A DNA stretch of 64,000 nucleotides from Panaeolus papilionaceus. Taxonomy: Eukaryota > Basidiomycota > Agaricomycetes > Agaricales. How positions within the stretch are numbered: position 1 is the first letter of the stretch; each line of letters opens with the position of its first letter. The notes beneath the pieces were generated by a model. That model saw only the letters and a program-made list of their open reading frames with translations, did no database searches and was not told the DNA's origin. Shown piece after piece: positions 9,931-21,468 of the stretch. The position numbers and the translations under genes were made by a program. The stretch spans positions 124,001-188,000 of the forward strand of contig JADNRZ010000016.1 of NCBI GenBank assembly GCA_015501605.1. Direction: 5' to 3'.

Positions 9931-10914
9931 ATGTCTCTCCCTGATCCTAACCTCGATATTTCATATACGTTCAGTCATCTAATGAGTAAGGCTGAACAAC
10001 ATTGCTTGCCCATTTTTGTCTGTTTTTTGATTATGGCTCTTGATTATAGGGATGTTTTGTGAGGGTAGAATCATTTCCCGACACGGTCAGCCTCTTTTAG
10101 AGATTCAACATGGTTAGTGGCTTCAGCCAATCCCTTATTCATGACTCATGCCAGTCCTGCTGCAGTATCCTGGGATGATGAAACGCAAGAAGAATTTATG
10201 TATTCTTTCGTGCATAATTTTCCTGTGTCGGATCTTGTGTTCTGTATGATACAGATCTTTTAAACCCATTCATTTCGTCTTTCACCAACTCACTCGCATT
10301 CCCGCTGTAGGTAAATCTCCCAAGGCTGGAGATTTCATTTGCATCGATGGACAACAGAGGTTGATCACACTTTATGGGTAAGTGCCCTTCGATTTCTGTT
10401 CCCTGCCATATCCGCGTCGCTCACTATTCAACCGAAGGTTCCTCTGTGGAAAGGTATGACGGTCGTGATATGAGCACAGAGCCATCTTGCTGACTACAAC
10501 ATCAATCACGAACTCTACTCAGATCCCAGGTCCGTATAATGCCGCTTCATTGGTTGCTATTTCTGACTATTTGCACATCGAATCAGCCTATGACAGGTTA
10601 GTAATTCACGAGTAATACTCGACGCCGTTCCTTACACATTCACAACTCAATATCGCCACTGCCACTGCAGGCACAGCTGCGGCACACCTCAATGGCTCAG
10701 AGGCTATGACTGCGATTATGTCAAACTGGGTGCGGGTGCTGAAAACACCGATAACCACGATGGCGTCTTTTTCAACTCTGTCGAGCAGGACAAAATTATG
10801 AGAAGGAAAATGCGATGTGTCGAATATGGTCTCCTGTCAAAAGAGCAGAGAAAGCTAGCGACTTCGGTATGGCATACATATCCTCTGGGAATTCTGTTTT
10901 TTGATGACTCTTGA
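9931..10914 (+). CDS. DUF262-like protein with DGQQR motif
   Basis: Seven exons (9931-9985, 10050-10112, 10166-10243, 10311-10377, 10438-10453, 10523-10596, 10671-10914) join in frame to 198 residues; exon 5 is only 16 bp. The central motif FICIDGQQRLITLYGF matches the DGQQR(L) signature of the DUF262/GmrSD-N fold, which is related to ParB-like nucleases. Upstream, VSWDDETQEEFMYSFVHNFPV fits the stretch that normally precedes it, and CVEYGLLSKEQRKLATSVW fits the downstream part. In bacteria these domains occur in modification-dependent restriction enzymes, while fungal copies are of unknown function. The protein is short for the family and lacks an obvious C-terminal HNH domain. Confidence 0.65.
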
Positions 10915-11180
10915 CTAGCGCGTGTTGTAGTATATATCTATGTCAACATCATTTAGATTCATATGCGCCATCCCTACTTTTCACTCTAATTCATTCGCAT
11001 TGGCAATAACTACCTTACAACCTTAGTTACACGATTGTTGTGCCGCTTTGTCATGACCGAATAACAAGTGTTCTCGCTTCTCTTTTATACTACCTGCGTA
11101 CGAAACCCAAAATAAAGGATCAGTCAACTACTTAATCTCAACTCAAGTTCGCAACACGCACCCCACAAGAAACCAGTAAC

Positions 11181-12703
11181 ATGGCCACTCCAGAAATCGA
11201 AAATCTTTTTGGGAATCTTTCTCTCTCTTCATATTCCTATCTCGACTGCCGTTGTGGATTGACCATCCGAGCTCTTTGTAACACAACGCTAAGGATATAT
11301 GGCGAAGAGGTTCAATGCATTTCCTGTGGTCATTGGGAGCATGTTGCGTGCCAGCGTTATGGTAGAGCAAGTAAACTTCTTGCTGGTGAAAATAACGACT
11401 TCACTTGCGACCACTGCAACTTCAATCACATGTTTCCAAGACTCAAGGAAATGGAGTTAAGGTAATGTCGCCCGGTCCTTAGCACTCACGATAGTTCTGT
11501 TCTGATGTGGTATCAGGAAATTTATCAAAGAATCCAGAGCTGAACATAAGAAGCACGCACTCGCAGTGCGCCTCCGGTAAGAAATTTCTTTGGACATGAC
11601 TCGTGCTGTCCCTAATTATAGGTATCAGGCCTGGAAGAGGAGCACTTGCAAGACATGGGGAGTATTTCTACCCTGTTCGACTGATCCAAAAGGTATCTAT
11701 GACGAGATGGACTGTGCGTTGGTGGAGAGGTAACTGTTTCGTCGCGGCCTCCGTACAGGCAGGAGAAGTTTCAGTGGTTAACGAGGAGGATTTGATCGAT
11801 TCCTTGTGGCTTGACAGGGCTCGACGTCGGGAAGTTCGCGTAGGTTGACAGTTGTTTCTTGGGTCGTTATAGAAGTCTAACATGTACACACCCAGCTTGG
11901 AAGATGGTCGCATGCAACTGATGTCGAAACGTCTGAGGATATTCTGTCAGATCCGTCAAGCGTCCCTTACCCCGATGAAATAGACGCAGTCCTTTCGCCA
12001 CACAAGGACACATTGCAAAAGTTAGTTGCCCACGACTATGCTCGTATTCAAGACTCGCTTGTTCCTGTCTTGAAATGGGCGCGGGAGACGAAGAAGTCCC
12101 TTAAGTCTTCCATTGTTCCGTACGTTGGCAATCTTACAATAACTCAGCGTGCTCAGCTTTCAAACTGGTTCGATATCCACATCACGGGAAAAGACCCGAA
12201 GCAGAGACTGGAATGGCTGGGACGGCTACCTTTTGCTCATGCAATTACCCTCTATATCGCCCATCAGATATCTCAAGACGGAGATAATACACCAGGCAAA
12301 AATACACACCGTCTCAAAGCTGCTTGGGATATACAACTCACAAGGATATCTTCGAGGCTTCTCGACATTGATGTTGATGCAGAGAGCCTATATCTGCTGG
12401 AGGCCGATATGTTTGAAGTCTCAGTTGAAGCGTCTGTTGCTGGTTATTTTCAGTGGGGCTTAGATGTCGGTCATCATCAGGACAATTGGTCTCCATACGC
12501 TAGGCTATCTCATTTTAGGGTTGGCGATTACAGTCTAGATGATGGTTTTATCGAGGTTTGTCATTCATGTTCATCTTCCCTTCCTAATGTCCTCACCAAA
12601 TGCGCAACAGCAGGGTCCCAATTATATTCACTATGTTTCGCCGAAACAAACGGAGATGAGAAAACCAAGGCCCAAGCCCCGTCCTAAACATAAGCAGCTA
12701 TGA
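11181..12703 (+). CDS. PHD-like zinc finger protein with chromo/Tudor-like segment
   Basis: Exons 11181-11461, 11517-11576, 11629-11839, 11896-12555 and 12614-12703 give about 430 residues. Near the N-terminus, C-x-C spacing followed by CISCGHWEHVAC and FTCDHC gives a Cys4-His-Cys3-like pattern typical of PHD fingers. Exon 3 encodes EYFYPVRLIQ and WTVRWWRGN, resembling the reader-type segment that often follows PHD fingers in agaricomycete proteins. The tail is Lys/Pro/Arg-rich (KPRPKPRPKHKQL). Likely nuclear and chromatin-associated. The acceptor of exon 3 is the second of two nearby AG sites, because only that one keeps WWRG in frame. Confidence 0.65.
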
Positions 12704-12947
12704 TGTACAAGTGCCAATTCGGATTAAGTATCCTCAGACCCATGGTAAAATACTTTCATTTTCGCATTCCCCACTCAGAATTGATGAACAATAAAGCCAA
12801 AGTCCAAAATATATTAGTATTCATGAAAAAAGCGTACAATTATGAGTATATAAGTTCCGAATGTAATAAGTGTTCCAAAAATCTACATTGTAATTGTCCC
12901 AAAAATCTAGACCATAACAACATTCAACGAAAACGTAGGATAAAATA

Positions 12948-15880
12948 TTAAGTGCCCCGCTCCTGGAATTCTTTTGCCTTGTCTGTAATAAATCGACGAA
13001 CCCTACGTATAGTGGAAGACATCCGAATCTGGTCCGCCCATCTCGTCGCAGTGAGGGGGATGTTGTGCTCAAGGTCAGTCCAGTTATCAAGACACTTGTT
13101 GAAGAAGTTCTCGTGCTGATTGGTCCAAAAACCATGTTTGTCACGCGATGCCCAGGTACTCGGAAGAGGGAACCATGAGACCTGCTCCAGATGGACATCG
13201 TTTTCTGTTCAAAATGTTAGCGAGAATGACACTAAGTATTGTGCAAGAAAACATACTGTAAATAAAATAAAGGCCGCACAATGCACTGGCCTCTGCTGGA
13301 TGCAGTTCATCGAAGACGTAGGTTCTGCTGGCAACACGGGAGGGGTATGAGAAGGATAGATACTGTTTCTCTGGGCCATTGGTTACCACAGTCAAGCTCG
13401 CCGAGAACCTCAAAGCAATTCTCCATAAAATGCCACCAGCGAGCAAAGCCCCTCGTGCAATGCGTGGGTTCTGCAACAGCGCACGTGCATGGGCACAGTA
13501 GTTGTCGTAATCAACCTTGGTGAACCGATAGCCAGGTGTGCGGCAGGGGATAGCAGCGACAGGAAGAGGCATTTGCGGTGGTATTCCAGGCGTGAGGAAC
13601 AAGGGTTTGACAGCGTACACCACGGCTTACCAGCTCTTGGAGGATATTCCTTTCAGTGAAATTGATTGGCAGCCGGCAGACCATGTGCATGTCCATGACG
13701 TTGAACACTGCGATCCGCCATGAGACAGTGTTCAGAGTCCCAAAATCCAAAATGTACATCGTTTCTGTATCCGCAACAGGGGGAGCTAGTGAAGGACCTT
13801 TAGATTTTTTGTATGGATTTTTACGATTTTCACGGGGAGGGGGCGGAGGTGGAATTCTGGGCCTCCGCTGGTGAGATGGCGTGGGCACTACAGTCGTAAA
13901 GAAGCGCTGAAGTCGAGGGGAATCTTGAAGGTCACTGTTTAGAGGGGAAAGGTCCCAGTAAGCGGCGTTGGGGAACCTCTCCTTAGAAATTGCATCCCAA
14001 AAATCAAGCGCAAGGGTAGCAATGGGCGAGTTGAAAAATTCTGAGTTGTATGAGCAACCCAGGTCGGAAGCAATGCGTTCAAATGTTGAGCGTTCCTCAG
14101 GGGGTTGGATACCAGCAGGAAAATGCAGGGGGGGGCAGAAACCAAAGTACCTCATGAGAGTGTCAACAATTTCGTATTCCTCCAGCTGTAGCTGACCATA
14201 AGCATCATGAAGAAAGGTACCCGCATTAGTGGGTCGTGATGGTCCAGCTATGCAGATAGAGCTTGAGCTTGAGGTTGAAGTCAACAGCTCTGGAGGTACT
14301 ACAGCCGGAGGGTGTCGGAAGGTTGTCACGACTGCCAGCGTTTGACTGCTTCCTGACGACGACGCCTCAGTCGTAGAGGGGACATTTGGAAACGATGAAG
14401 CTGCAGGCGCCGGCCTGGTGGGAGGAGCCTCTACACCCATATCCCCCGCATCTTGTACAACAGCGACACCACCGGACATGTCAGAAGGTGGACGTGAAGG
14501 CTGTCGTTCAAGATGGGCATACCCGGCTGCGAGATTCCATCCCGATGACGACTCTGCGATTAATATCTCGGCTTCATGCATTGCATCCTCCTCACCAGGC
14601 TCTAGGTCGCCAAAAAGCGTTGAACAATCCCACTCATTAGTGATAGAATTGTAAAAGCGCTGCCTGACGCCATAGCCTTCCACGGTATCATCATCAGAGG
14701 GACACCTGGTTAATCTACCGTTCAGAATCTTCCAAATGTATATTGGGATCCCTGACAATCTGGGGTTTTTCTCCCGATTCAACCGCGTCGACCGCTGCTT
14801 GTGATCCTCAGTGCGAATTCGTGCTTCACGCATTTCCTGACATCGTTGGTAATGTCGCTTCCAGGGTGCCAGAATATCGTCATCCTGGGATGATGGCTGG
14901 ATGACCAAATGGCTCGCAATGGCTTGCAGTTGCTCTGGAAGGGGAGCGAGATGCTGTAACTCAGGATTTGACGAAGACCGCTTCACTTCTTCCAAGCCCC
15001 AGCGGTAGAAAACGGGAACATTGAAGTAGTGGAAGAATTCAACGGATGGTTGTTCCTCGGATGGTGTGATGATGTCCAAGAACGTGCCCACACGGTTTTG
15101 ATCATGAAAGCCACCTAGGTCTGATGTTTTAATTGAGGATAGAATGGACTCAGGATGCAGAGATGTTTTTTTCAGATATTTCCACCAAGTAGGAGGTTTG
15201 TCTGGAGTCAGGAAATCTTTGGAGGCGATTGAAGCGACTGCAATATTGTAGGCTAGTAGCCCAACCCAAATCGCAAACCATTCTCGCGTGTTCCGAACTG
15301 CTTTCTCGGCTTCCTTGCGGGTCCCAAAGATGTTATCCACCGCGACAGCAGACACAATGACGTTGAGATGCTCCGGCACGTAGAAATACCCTTGAACCTC
15401 GTTGATCATTTTCTGAAGCTCCATCTCCAGTCTTGTAAGCGCTAGGACTTGCTCGGCGTCTACCCAGTGACCTCTTGGGCTTTGATATATGGGATACTCT
15501 TTGCTGAGAAAATCTAAAGGAGGGACGTATATTTTCAGGTCCAGGGGAACAAATGCCAGATATGTGGTGCATGAATTCTCCCAATAGGATGGTCGGAGGA
15601 AATCCTTCACACCGCTGCATCATGAATCGCGTGGAAAGCTGTCGAAACCTCCGTAGAAATAAGGCTCCTTTACGCCTTCCCGTGAACAGTTCGGGGAGTA
15701 ATAAAGATCTCCGTCGATCTTGTACACCCTTCCTCTGGACTTATCGAAAGAAGACTTGACTCTTTTCGTGGGGTGGTTCTCGTCCTCAACTGTAAGGTGG
15801 AATGTAGAAAGTGCACAAGCAGAAACAGGGGTGATGTCTGGAATGGACCATGTATCGTCTTGCCCAGATTGCTCAGACAT
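12948..15880 (-). CDS. Large agaricomycete-type unknown protein
   Basis: Minus-strand gene of four or more exons. A first exon from an ATG at 15880 (MSEQSGQDDTW) runs to about 15650, a large exon covers 15609-13631 (about 660 codons), and two exons follow at 13515-13257 and 13204-12948. The last three join cleanly in frame. The link between the first and second exons was not resolved. The protein has a conserved N-terminal part (NTREWFAIWVGLLAY), a central Glu/Arg region (RHYQRCQEMREARIR), a Ser/Pro/Thr-rich linker with a PPPPPP run, and a C-terminal WFPLPSTW. This layout recalls a widely duplicated agaricomycete family with no known function; I infer that from memory of the pattern. Confidence 0.65.
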
Positions 15881-16084
15881 TTTTGGTGGAGGTGCGCTGT
15901 TGAAATAGAGCGTCAAATTTAGAAATGGACGGGTAGAAAGTATGCTTACCAGAGACTATTTAAAAGGAGAAAAAACCCACAAGCTGAAACGAAAACCGTC
16001 GCTAGGCAGAATAGTGTCCCTCCGCGACGAATGTGGTGGTTGAGGAAGGAGAAAACCTGTGACTAAAAAAATCCACTGAGATCA

Positions 16085-16607
16085 CGAAGGACGTCCCTTC
16101 GCGAAGACTGTGGTTATTGGTGAAGAAGGCAAAACCTGCGACTATCACAAAAGGCGTCCCTTTGCGATGGTTGTGGTGATTGAGGAAGCAAGAATTGAAG
16201 TAACATCAGATCTACCTGATGTTGTCACATCGCTCACATGCTGTGACAACGCGTTCTTGTGACTACAATGCACATGTTGTGACAACGCGTTTTGTGATGA
16301 TGCTGTAAGCGACATACCTTCCCTAAAAGTCCTTCCTCATCACCTCCATCATCGTCGCTCAAGGGATACCCATGAGTAACAGGAAGTTCTTCACCTCGTT
16401 CACTTCGATCTTTGTCGTTCAAGGGACACCCTTGAATGATAACATGGTCTCTTTACTCTCAATTACTATCGTCATCATCATCGCCGCTCAAGGACCACCC
16501 TTGAGTGACGGGCTCCTTCACCTTCCACGTCGTCGCTCAAGGGACGCCCTTGAGTGACAGGCTCCTTCATCTTCCACGTCGTTGCTCAAGGGACGCCCTT
16601 GAGTAAC
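16085..16607. promoter_or_regulatory. Dense cluster of seven palindromes plus a 9 bp inverted repeat
   Basis: Copies lie near 16085, 16146, 16358, 16418, 16486, 16536 and 16583. The best are TTCAAGGGACACCCTTGAA (16418-16436) and CTCAAGGGACGCCCTTGAG (16536-16554), both perfect. The latter recurs at about 16585-16603 inside a wider near-palindrome. Between the two sub-clusters, GTTGTCACA (16221-16229) pairs with TGTGACAAC (16242-16250), and TGTGACAACGCGTT is repeated at about 16275-16290. The region separates the divergent genes starting at 15880 (minus) and 16793 (plus). No gene seen in 15881-16792. Confidence 0.6.
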
Positions 16608-16792
16608 GCAATATAATGACTATCTTTTATCTGTGCTCAGTCATGGCAAAGTCATGGGCAAATTCGATTCCTCTTCGAGTGACATGTTCAATTAGTGTCA
16701 ATTTAACTTTCCTCATGTTCAACCAATATTTAAGAGCCGTGTGTGTATGACTCGACCAGAAACGAACTTGTTTCTTCACCACAATTATCTCA

Positions 16793-17872
16793 ATGGCTAA
16801 ACGCAGCCGCTCGGATTCCCGCAGCACCTCTACGACCCCATCACCTGAGCCCGCACAAAAGAAGGCCAAGAAACGTCAAGAAGCAGCAAAAAACACGGCC
16901 GAGGATGAGGTACAAAGTGGAAACAGTGACGAAGAGGTAGACCAGCTATTGAACGACGAAGATGAGCCAGAAGACGAGGATAGCGTTGGGAAAGTGACTA
17001 ACAAAAACCGATCTGATGTTGTGGTGCGCATTGTCCGTTTTCGCGTTTTGGCCGACTGACTAACCCTCCAAACCAGCACATTCGAAAGTCCATCAAAGCG
17101 TATGCAAGCTATGTCAACAAAAAAAGATCTGGTACTACTGAGCTGCGCATCGCTCCAGATGGCTGTGTTTACTTGTCAAAATTTCGATATGCCCCAGTTG
17201 TCGAAAAGGACAGGTGCACGAATCCAGGATGCATGGCCCAGCCCTATTGCTACAAGAGAGTGAACCATAAGCAAAACAACCAGGCATGCGCTAGTTGCGC
17301 GATGAGAGGGCGAACATGCAAATCGACATCATCCAGCAAGGTCAAATTCGTCGACTCATCCATGACCAAGGTGAGCACATTACCTCGGTTAATACTTCCA
17401 CTGATTGACCAAACCTAACTAGAATACCAGTGATGGAGCAGCTTCTCAAACTGGGGCTATTAATGACCTGCTAGCTGCGTTCCAGGATTTCCACGACAAA
17501 ACAAACGGATTACTTCAAACAATCACGAAGCAAGGGGAATCTCTTTTAGCGCTTCAAAGCGCAGTTCTGGGCATTCCTCCTGAGACACTCTCTGATCCCT
17601 GTGAATTCAACGAGGCATTGCGACGCATCAGGAAATCCGCTCAACAGACGACGCAGGAGGAAGATGAGCATAAAACCACGCAGGAAAGTGGTCATGCGGA
17701 TGTCGTGGTCAGCCATGCAGATGGAGGTCCTCTCGAAGACCGTCAACAGATTTTCCCATCTGCACCAGACTCCCAACTAGCATCGATCTCCCAGCCAGCG
17801 TCCCAACTTTTGATTGGCACTGGCCACCTCAAACGCAAGACTCCAAACAATCGAAAACCACTCAACAACTAG
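16793..17872 (+). CDS. Cys-rich nuclear protein, zinc-cluster-like
   Basis: Exons 16793-17023, 17077-17370 and 17423-17872 (324 residues). The N-terminus is charged, with a likely nuclear signal (KKAKKRQ). The middle exon holds a cysteine-rich block: CTNPGC, then CYKR, then ACASCAMRGRTC, the last resembling half of a fungal Zn2Cys6 cluster. The C-terminal exon has a helical stretch (NDLLAAFQDFHDKTNGLLQTI) that could mediate dimerisation, then a Gln/Ser-rich tail. It could be a transcription factor or DNA-binding protein of a lineage-specific type. It sits about 190 bp downstream of the densest palindrome cluster. Confidence 0.6.
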
Positions 17873-18080
17873 AATGACTTCAACTCCCCATCCCCACCTC
17901 GCTAAACGCCATATTGTCTGTTACGTGTAGTTCTTCGCTTGGACATTGCTTTTGTTGTTTATGACGAATTTTGGACATGACATATCTTCAGTACATGATA
18001 AAAATAAACATTCTTCTATTCATTATTATGGGGGTTGGATTGACGCGTGCACTCTGGTGGAATACGACCAAAGCCCATCG

Positions 18081-18102
18081 TCGCTCAAGGCACGCCCTTG
18101 AC
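18081..18102. promoter_or_regulatory. Single palindrome copy in a convergent spacer
   Basis: GCTCAAGG, CACG, CCCTTGAC: one diverged copy of the palindrome family. The spacer 17873-18355 lies between the ends of two convergent genes, so this copy is not obviously in a promoter. Nothing else was identified in the spacer. Confidence 0.45.
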
Positions 18103-18355
18103 TGAAACATGATCTCGTCTTCACGGCAGCCGAGATTCACGTTGGCTTTTTCAAAAAGTTTCATTTTTTCTCCACCATGTGCTTTCCACGTCGTACGAGT
18201 ACTACTGGCGCTTCAGAGGTTGACGAAATGGGAATTGGGACTCTCATAAGTGATATATAGCACATATTTCCCAGTCCAAGTCTTATTTACATTGCAAAGG
18301 GATATCTACCGGGATCCACGCGCATCCAATTTCCTCGGCTGTGAAATTCCCAAAT

Positions 18356-19536
18356 CTATCCGAGCTGGAATCTTTGTCTATATATACGGGCAGAGGACTC
18401 CATGAGCGATTCATGAAACTTGACATGGTCCAAAAGCTCTCCTATGACCTCGGGTGGCGTGATTGGAGGGCACGCGCTTCCAGTGCGTAAAACTGCCATA
18501 GGAAGTAATGCGAGGAGAGATACACAACGAGAGTTGGTGGAATTTACACCAAGAGCACGCAAAAGGCGCACTTTCTCCAGGGTCCCAGCTAGGAAGAATG
18601 ACACGATCGCGTCGGCATGGATATATGTCCAAATGTGCTCAGAGTTGAGTTCAATCGCGTCCAAAGTGCCTGTGATGATCAGGTGCTTCAACGGTCTACT
18701 GGCGAGGGGGGTTATGACTGGGAAGAGAGTTGAGGGGGGATGATGAATGAACAACGTTTTTACAGTCTGGGGAAGGGCTTTGCACATTGGTCGCCAACGA
18801 CTGAGACTATGTCCCCCTACAACGAAAGGGGCGGCCATGTCGATGATGAATACCTTGAGCTTCATTAACGATTGTACACCCTGAACAATATGTGGCTCAA
18901 GACAGCGTCTGCCGGCGATGCTCAGCTTTTCCAGGCTGGTGGAACAAATGTCTAAGATCTTAGAAGCTTGGATGCCTAGTTGTCCGTCGATTACAAGAGA
19001 TAGAGCGGTGATTGTCGATGTTGGGAAGATACGTGGGCTGCTGTTGGAGATCTTTTTGTTTGATGGAATATAAATTCCCACTTTGCGCAATGCAGGAAAC
19101 GCGGGAGATTTGAGGATGTGGGATATAATCAAGAAACACTGAGGGTCTATCCATTGCTCGTCTCGATGCGTAATTTGTATGTTGAGAATTTCGCGAACGT
19201 GTTTTGCGTAATTCTTGTAGCGCTCGACCTCAGTGTTGGCGATGGGTCCATCAAATGTCTAAGACAATGTCAGGGATAATGAAGGTTAAGGGGTAGAATT
19301 CAACCAACATATAGAGACCTCTCTGGTTTATGCCGGAAGCTGAAAAAGAGGGAGAAAAGTGGTTGTGGGGAGGGTAACTTCCTCCAAAGGAGTGCGGTTG
19401 CAAAGCGGGAAAATATGCGATTGATGAGCGAAGCAGAGCGGATGTCTTGTTTTTCTTCAAGCGACTCGCATAGCAAAAGGATCATCTCCGGGATGCAAAA
19501 GAATCTCGTAGTCGACGGAGTCATCGTTCTGGTCAT
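18356..19536 (-). CDS. F-box-like protein with leucine-rich region
   Basis: Two exons, 19536-19309 and 19258-18356, joined through a GT-AG intron, give 376 residues. The N-terminal exon reads CIPEMILLLCESL, then DIRSASLINRIFSRFATALLWRKL, the usual pattern of agaricomycete F-box-like domains, where a Pro-Glu-hydrophobic stretch is followed by R.FS..A...LWR.L. The remainder consists of irregular leucine-rich segments. F-box proteins recruit substrates to SCF ubiquitin ligases, and this family is greatly expanded in Agaricomycetes. The first ATG of several in frame was chosen (MTRTMTPSTTRFF); an internal Met is possible. Confidence 0.75.
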
Positions 19537-19649
19537 CTCTCCTTGCGTTGGACAATCCTCGTACATTTTATATTGCATGGGACCAGGTTGCCACTCACCC
19601 GTTAACTATGTAAGGACCATCGGTGCGACAAAGAATCAAGGGCGCAAAA

Positions 19650-19699
19650 ACAAAGGTGGCGTATTAAAGGAGCCTCTCAGCAGAATACGCCACCTTTGT
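19650..19699. repeat. Perfect 16 bp inverted repeat (hairpin)
   Basis: ACAAAGGTGGCGTATT at 19650-19665 and its exact reverse complement at 19684-19699, separated by 18 bases. It lies 165 bp upstream of the WD40-like gene at 19865 and 110 bp upstream of the F-box gene starting at 19536 on the other strand. It could be a regulatory hairpin or a small transposon scar. The arm begins ACAAAGG, as in one sub-type of the palindrome family. The rest of 19537-19864 has no gene. Confidence 0.7.
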
Positions 19700-19864
19700 G
19701 TGGTGCCTGGCACATGCACATATGCACGAACAAAAGCCTTTGTTAACAAGCACAAGTGGCTAGCTCATCTTGAAAACCAACACCCTCTAAGCCTGTCTTG
19801 AAATCAAACACCCTCTCAGAGCCCTTCGCTGTACTGCGTCACCTACCTTCCCCCAGCATTTGTA

Positions 19865-21431
19865 ATGGCCTATAAACTCGACTATCGCCACGTCAGTACA
19901 ATTGAATTTCCTCCAGATGATGTGGACAATATCGTTGATATTGCTCTTCATGCACAAGGAACGTTGCTTGCTGTGGCATTTCAAGCGTCTCTTCGAGTAT
20001 ACGCCCTCAAGAACCAGAGCCAATTGATGAGAGAACATGAAGAAGTTTGGTTTGAAGTTGTTTCTTACAACTGGAAGCCGTGCGACGACATCATTTGTCG
20101 TCTAGGGTGGGCTACTCCTCAACTCCTCTATGTTGCTTTTAATGGAGGGCATCTTGTTTTGGCCGATATATGTTCCAAGGTATGACTGGTTTGCTTTGTC
20201 CTCTTGCGATATGTCGCATACTAACGTCGATGCCCTGCAGTCACTCAATGGCGCTCACACTATGAACCTGAGTGGGCGACAGGTGTCGCATTCTCCTGTC
20301 AAGTTGGTTACCATCGATAAAGGCCATAACTTAATGGCTATAGTGGCAGGAAGGAATGATGTCTATATCTGGCGATTTTCTGCAATTGACGGTATGGAAT
20401 TTGTGACACCATTCCTATTGGTTAAATCTGACGTTATTACAGAAGATTGGATGCCAAGTTTTCTCCTTCCTACCTGTCCTGGATTATCAGCGACATCTTT
20501 CGATGTTCTGTCTGTACATTGGGACAATAACTCGGCCGAGCCCATCCTAGTCGTCGCATATTTGCCTCATACAATCGCGTACATGTTATACTCATGGCCT
20601 ATGGCTTCACGTTTTGATAATCTACAACGCAGTATCTGGTCTCTGCGTGCTGAACAACAGAAGGTCGAATTAATTAAAACCGCCATGGTCAATTTGTATG
20701 TGTTTCAGTGCGTAATTCCGATTTAGAGCTAATCCTTTTTAAGAGTTGAGCCTGGAAGTCTGTCCCCAGACGGAAGGTTGTACGTTCATGGCATAGAAGG
20801 CGGAGGTGGTTACAATGTGTTCGATCTGAACGTTGCCACCGATCTTGTCCCACTCCGCACAAATGTATCTGGAAAGAAGAGTGACAAATCGGTGCGCAGG
20901 GAATCAAGCCTTTCTGCCCCAAAGTTCATGTTTGGAGGCGACTGGCTCATTGGATGCGCCTATGGCACAGCATACCTCTGGCATGTTGAGAGTAGAAGAC
21001 TGGTCCGAACGTTTTCAGGTTCGTGGTGGTGGTTTTTGGTGCTGCTAGTTACTGACCTTTGCTGCAGTATCGGATGAACAAGATTTTGTCAGTCAAATTA
21101 CAGTAAGATAATTGCTCTTGACCTCGGCGGCTTGTATGCTAACGATAATCAAAAGGTGTGTGGTATAAGGGACAAAACTGCTTTTCGTAATCTAGGATTC
21201 GCTGTTGGAGTGACGCAGAGAGCAAGTCCGCAGCGTCAAGTGATGATATGGAGAGCGTTTGACGATGTAGACGGAGACGGAGATTTCGACCCCCTTGATT
21301 CCCAAGGCACTGCGAAGCAGCATGGGTTTCACGCAACGAATATCACGAGGGCGTCGGTTGGACAATGGGCTCTGTTCATACTGTGTATTGGATTTGGATT
21401 AGTCATATGTCGCCATCTAGCCAGAATTTAA
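19865..21431 (+). CDS. WD40-like repeat protein with C-terminal membrane segment
   Basis: Exons 19865-20179, 20241-20695, 20744-21018, 21068-21102 and 21156-21431 give 451 residues. Several segments have the beta-propeller character DIALHAQGTLLAVAFQASLRVY, then LVTIDKGHNLMAIVAGRNDVYIWRF, then SLSPDGRLYVHGI, then LIGCAYGTAYLWHV, each ending in a V-x-x-W or similar strand, as in WD repeats. A hydrophobic segment (WALFILCIGFGLVI) near the C-terminus fits a membrane anchor. This combination is common in lineage-expanded agaricomycete proteins of unknown function. The frame is continuous through all four introns. Confidence 0.65.
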
Positions 21432-21468
21432 CTTCGGATGTTTTCTGTCTATAGATAGATAATCAGTG

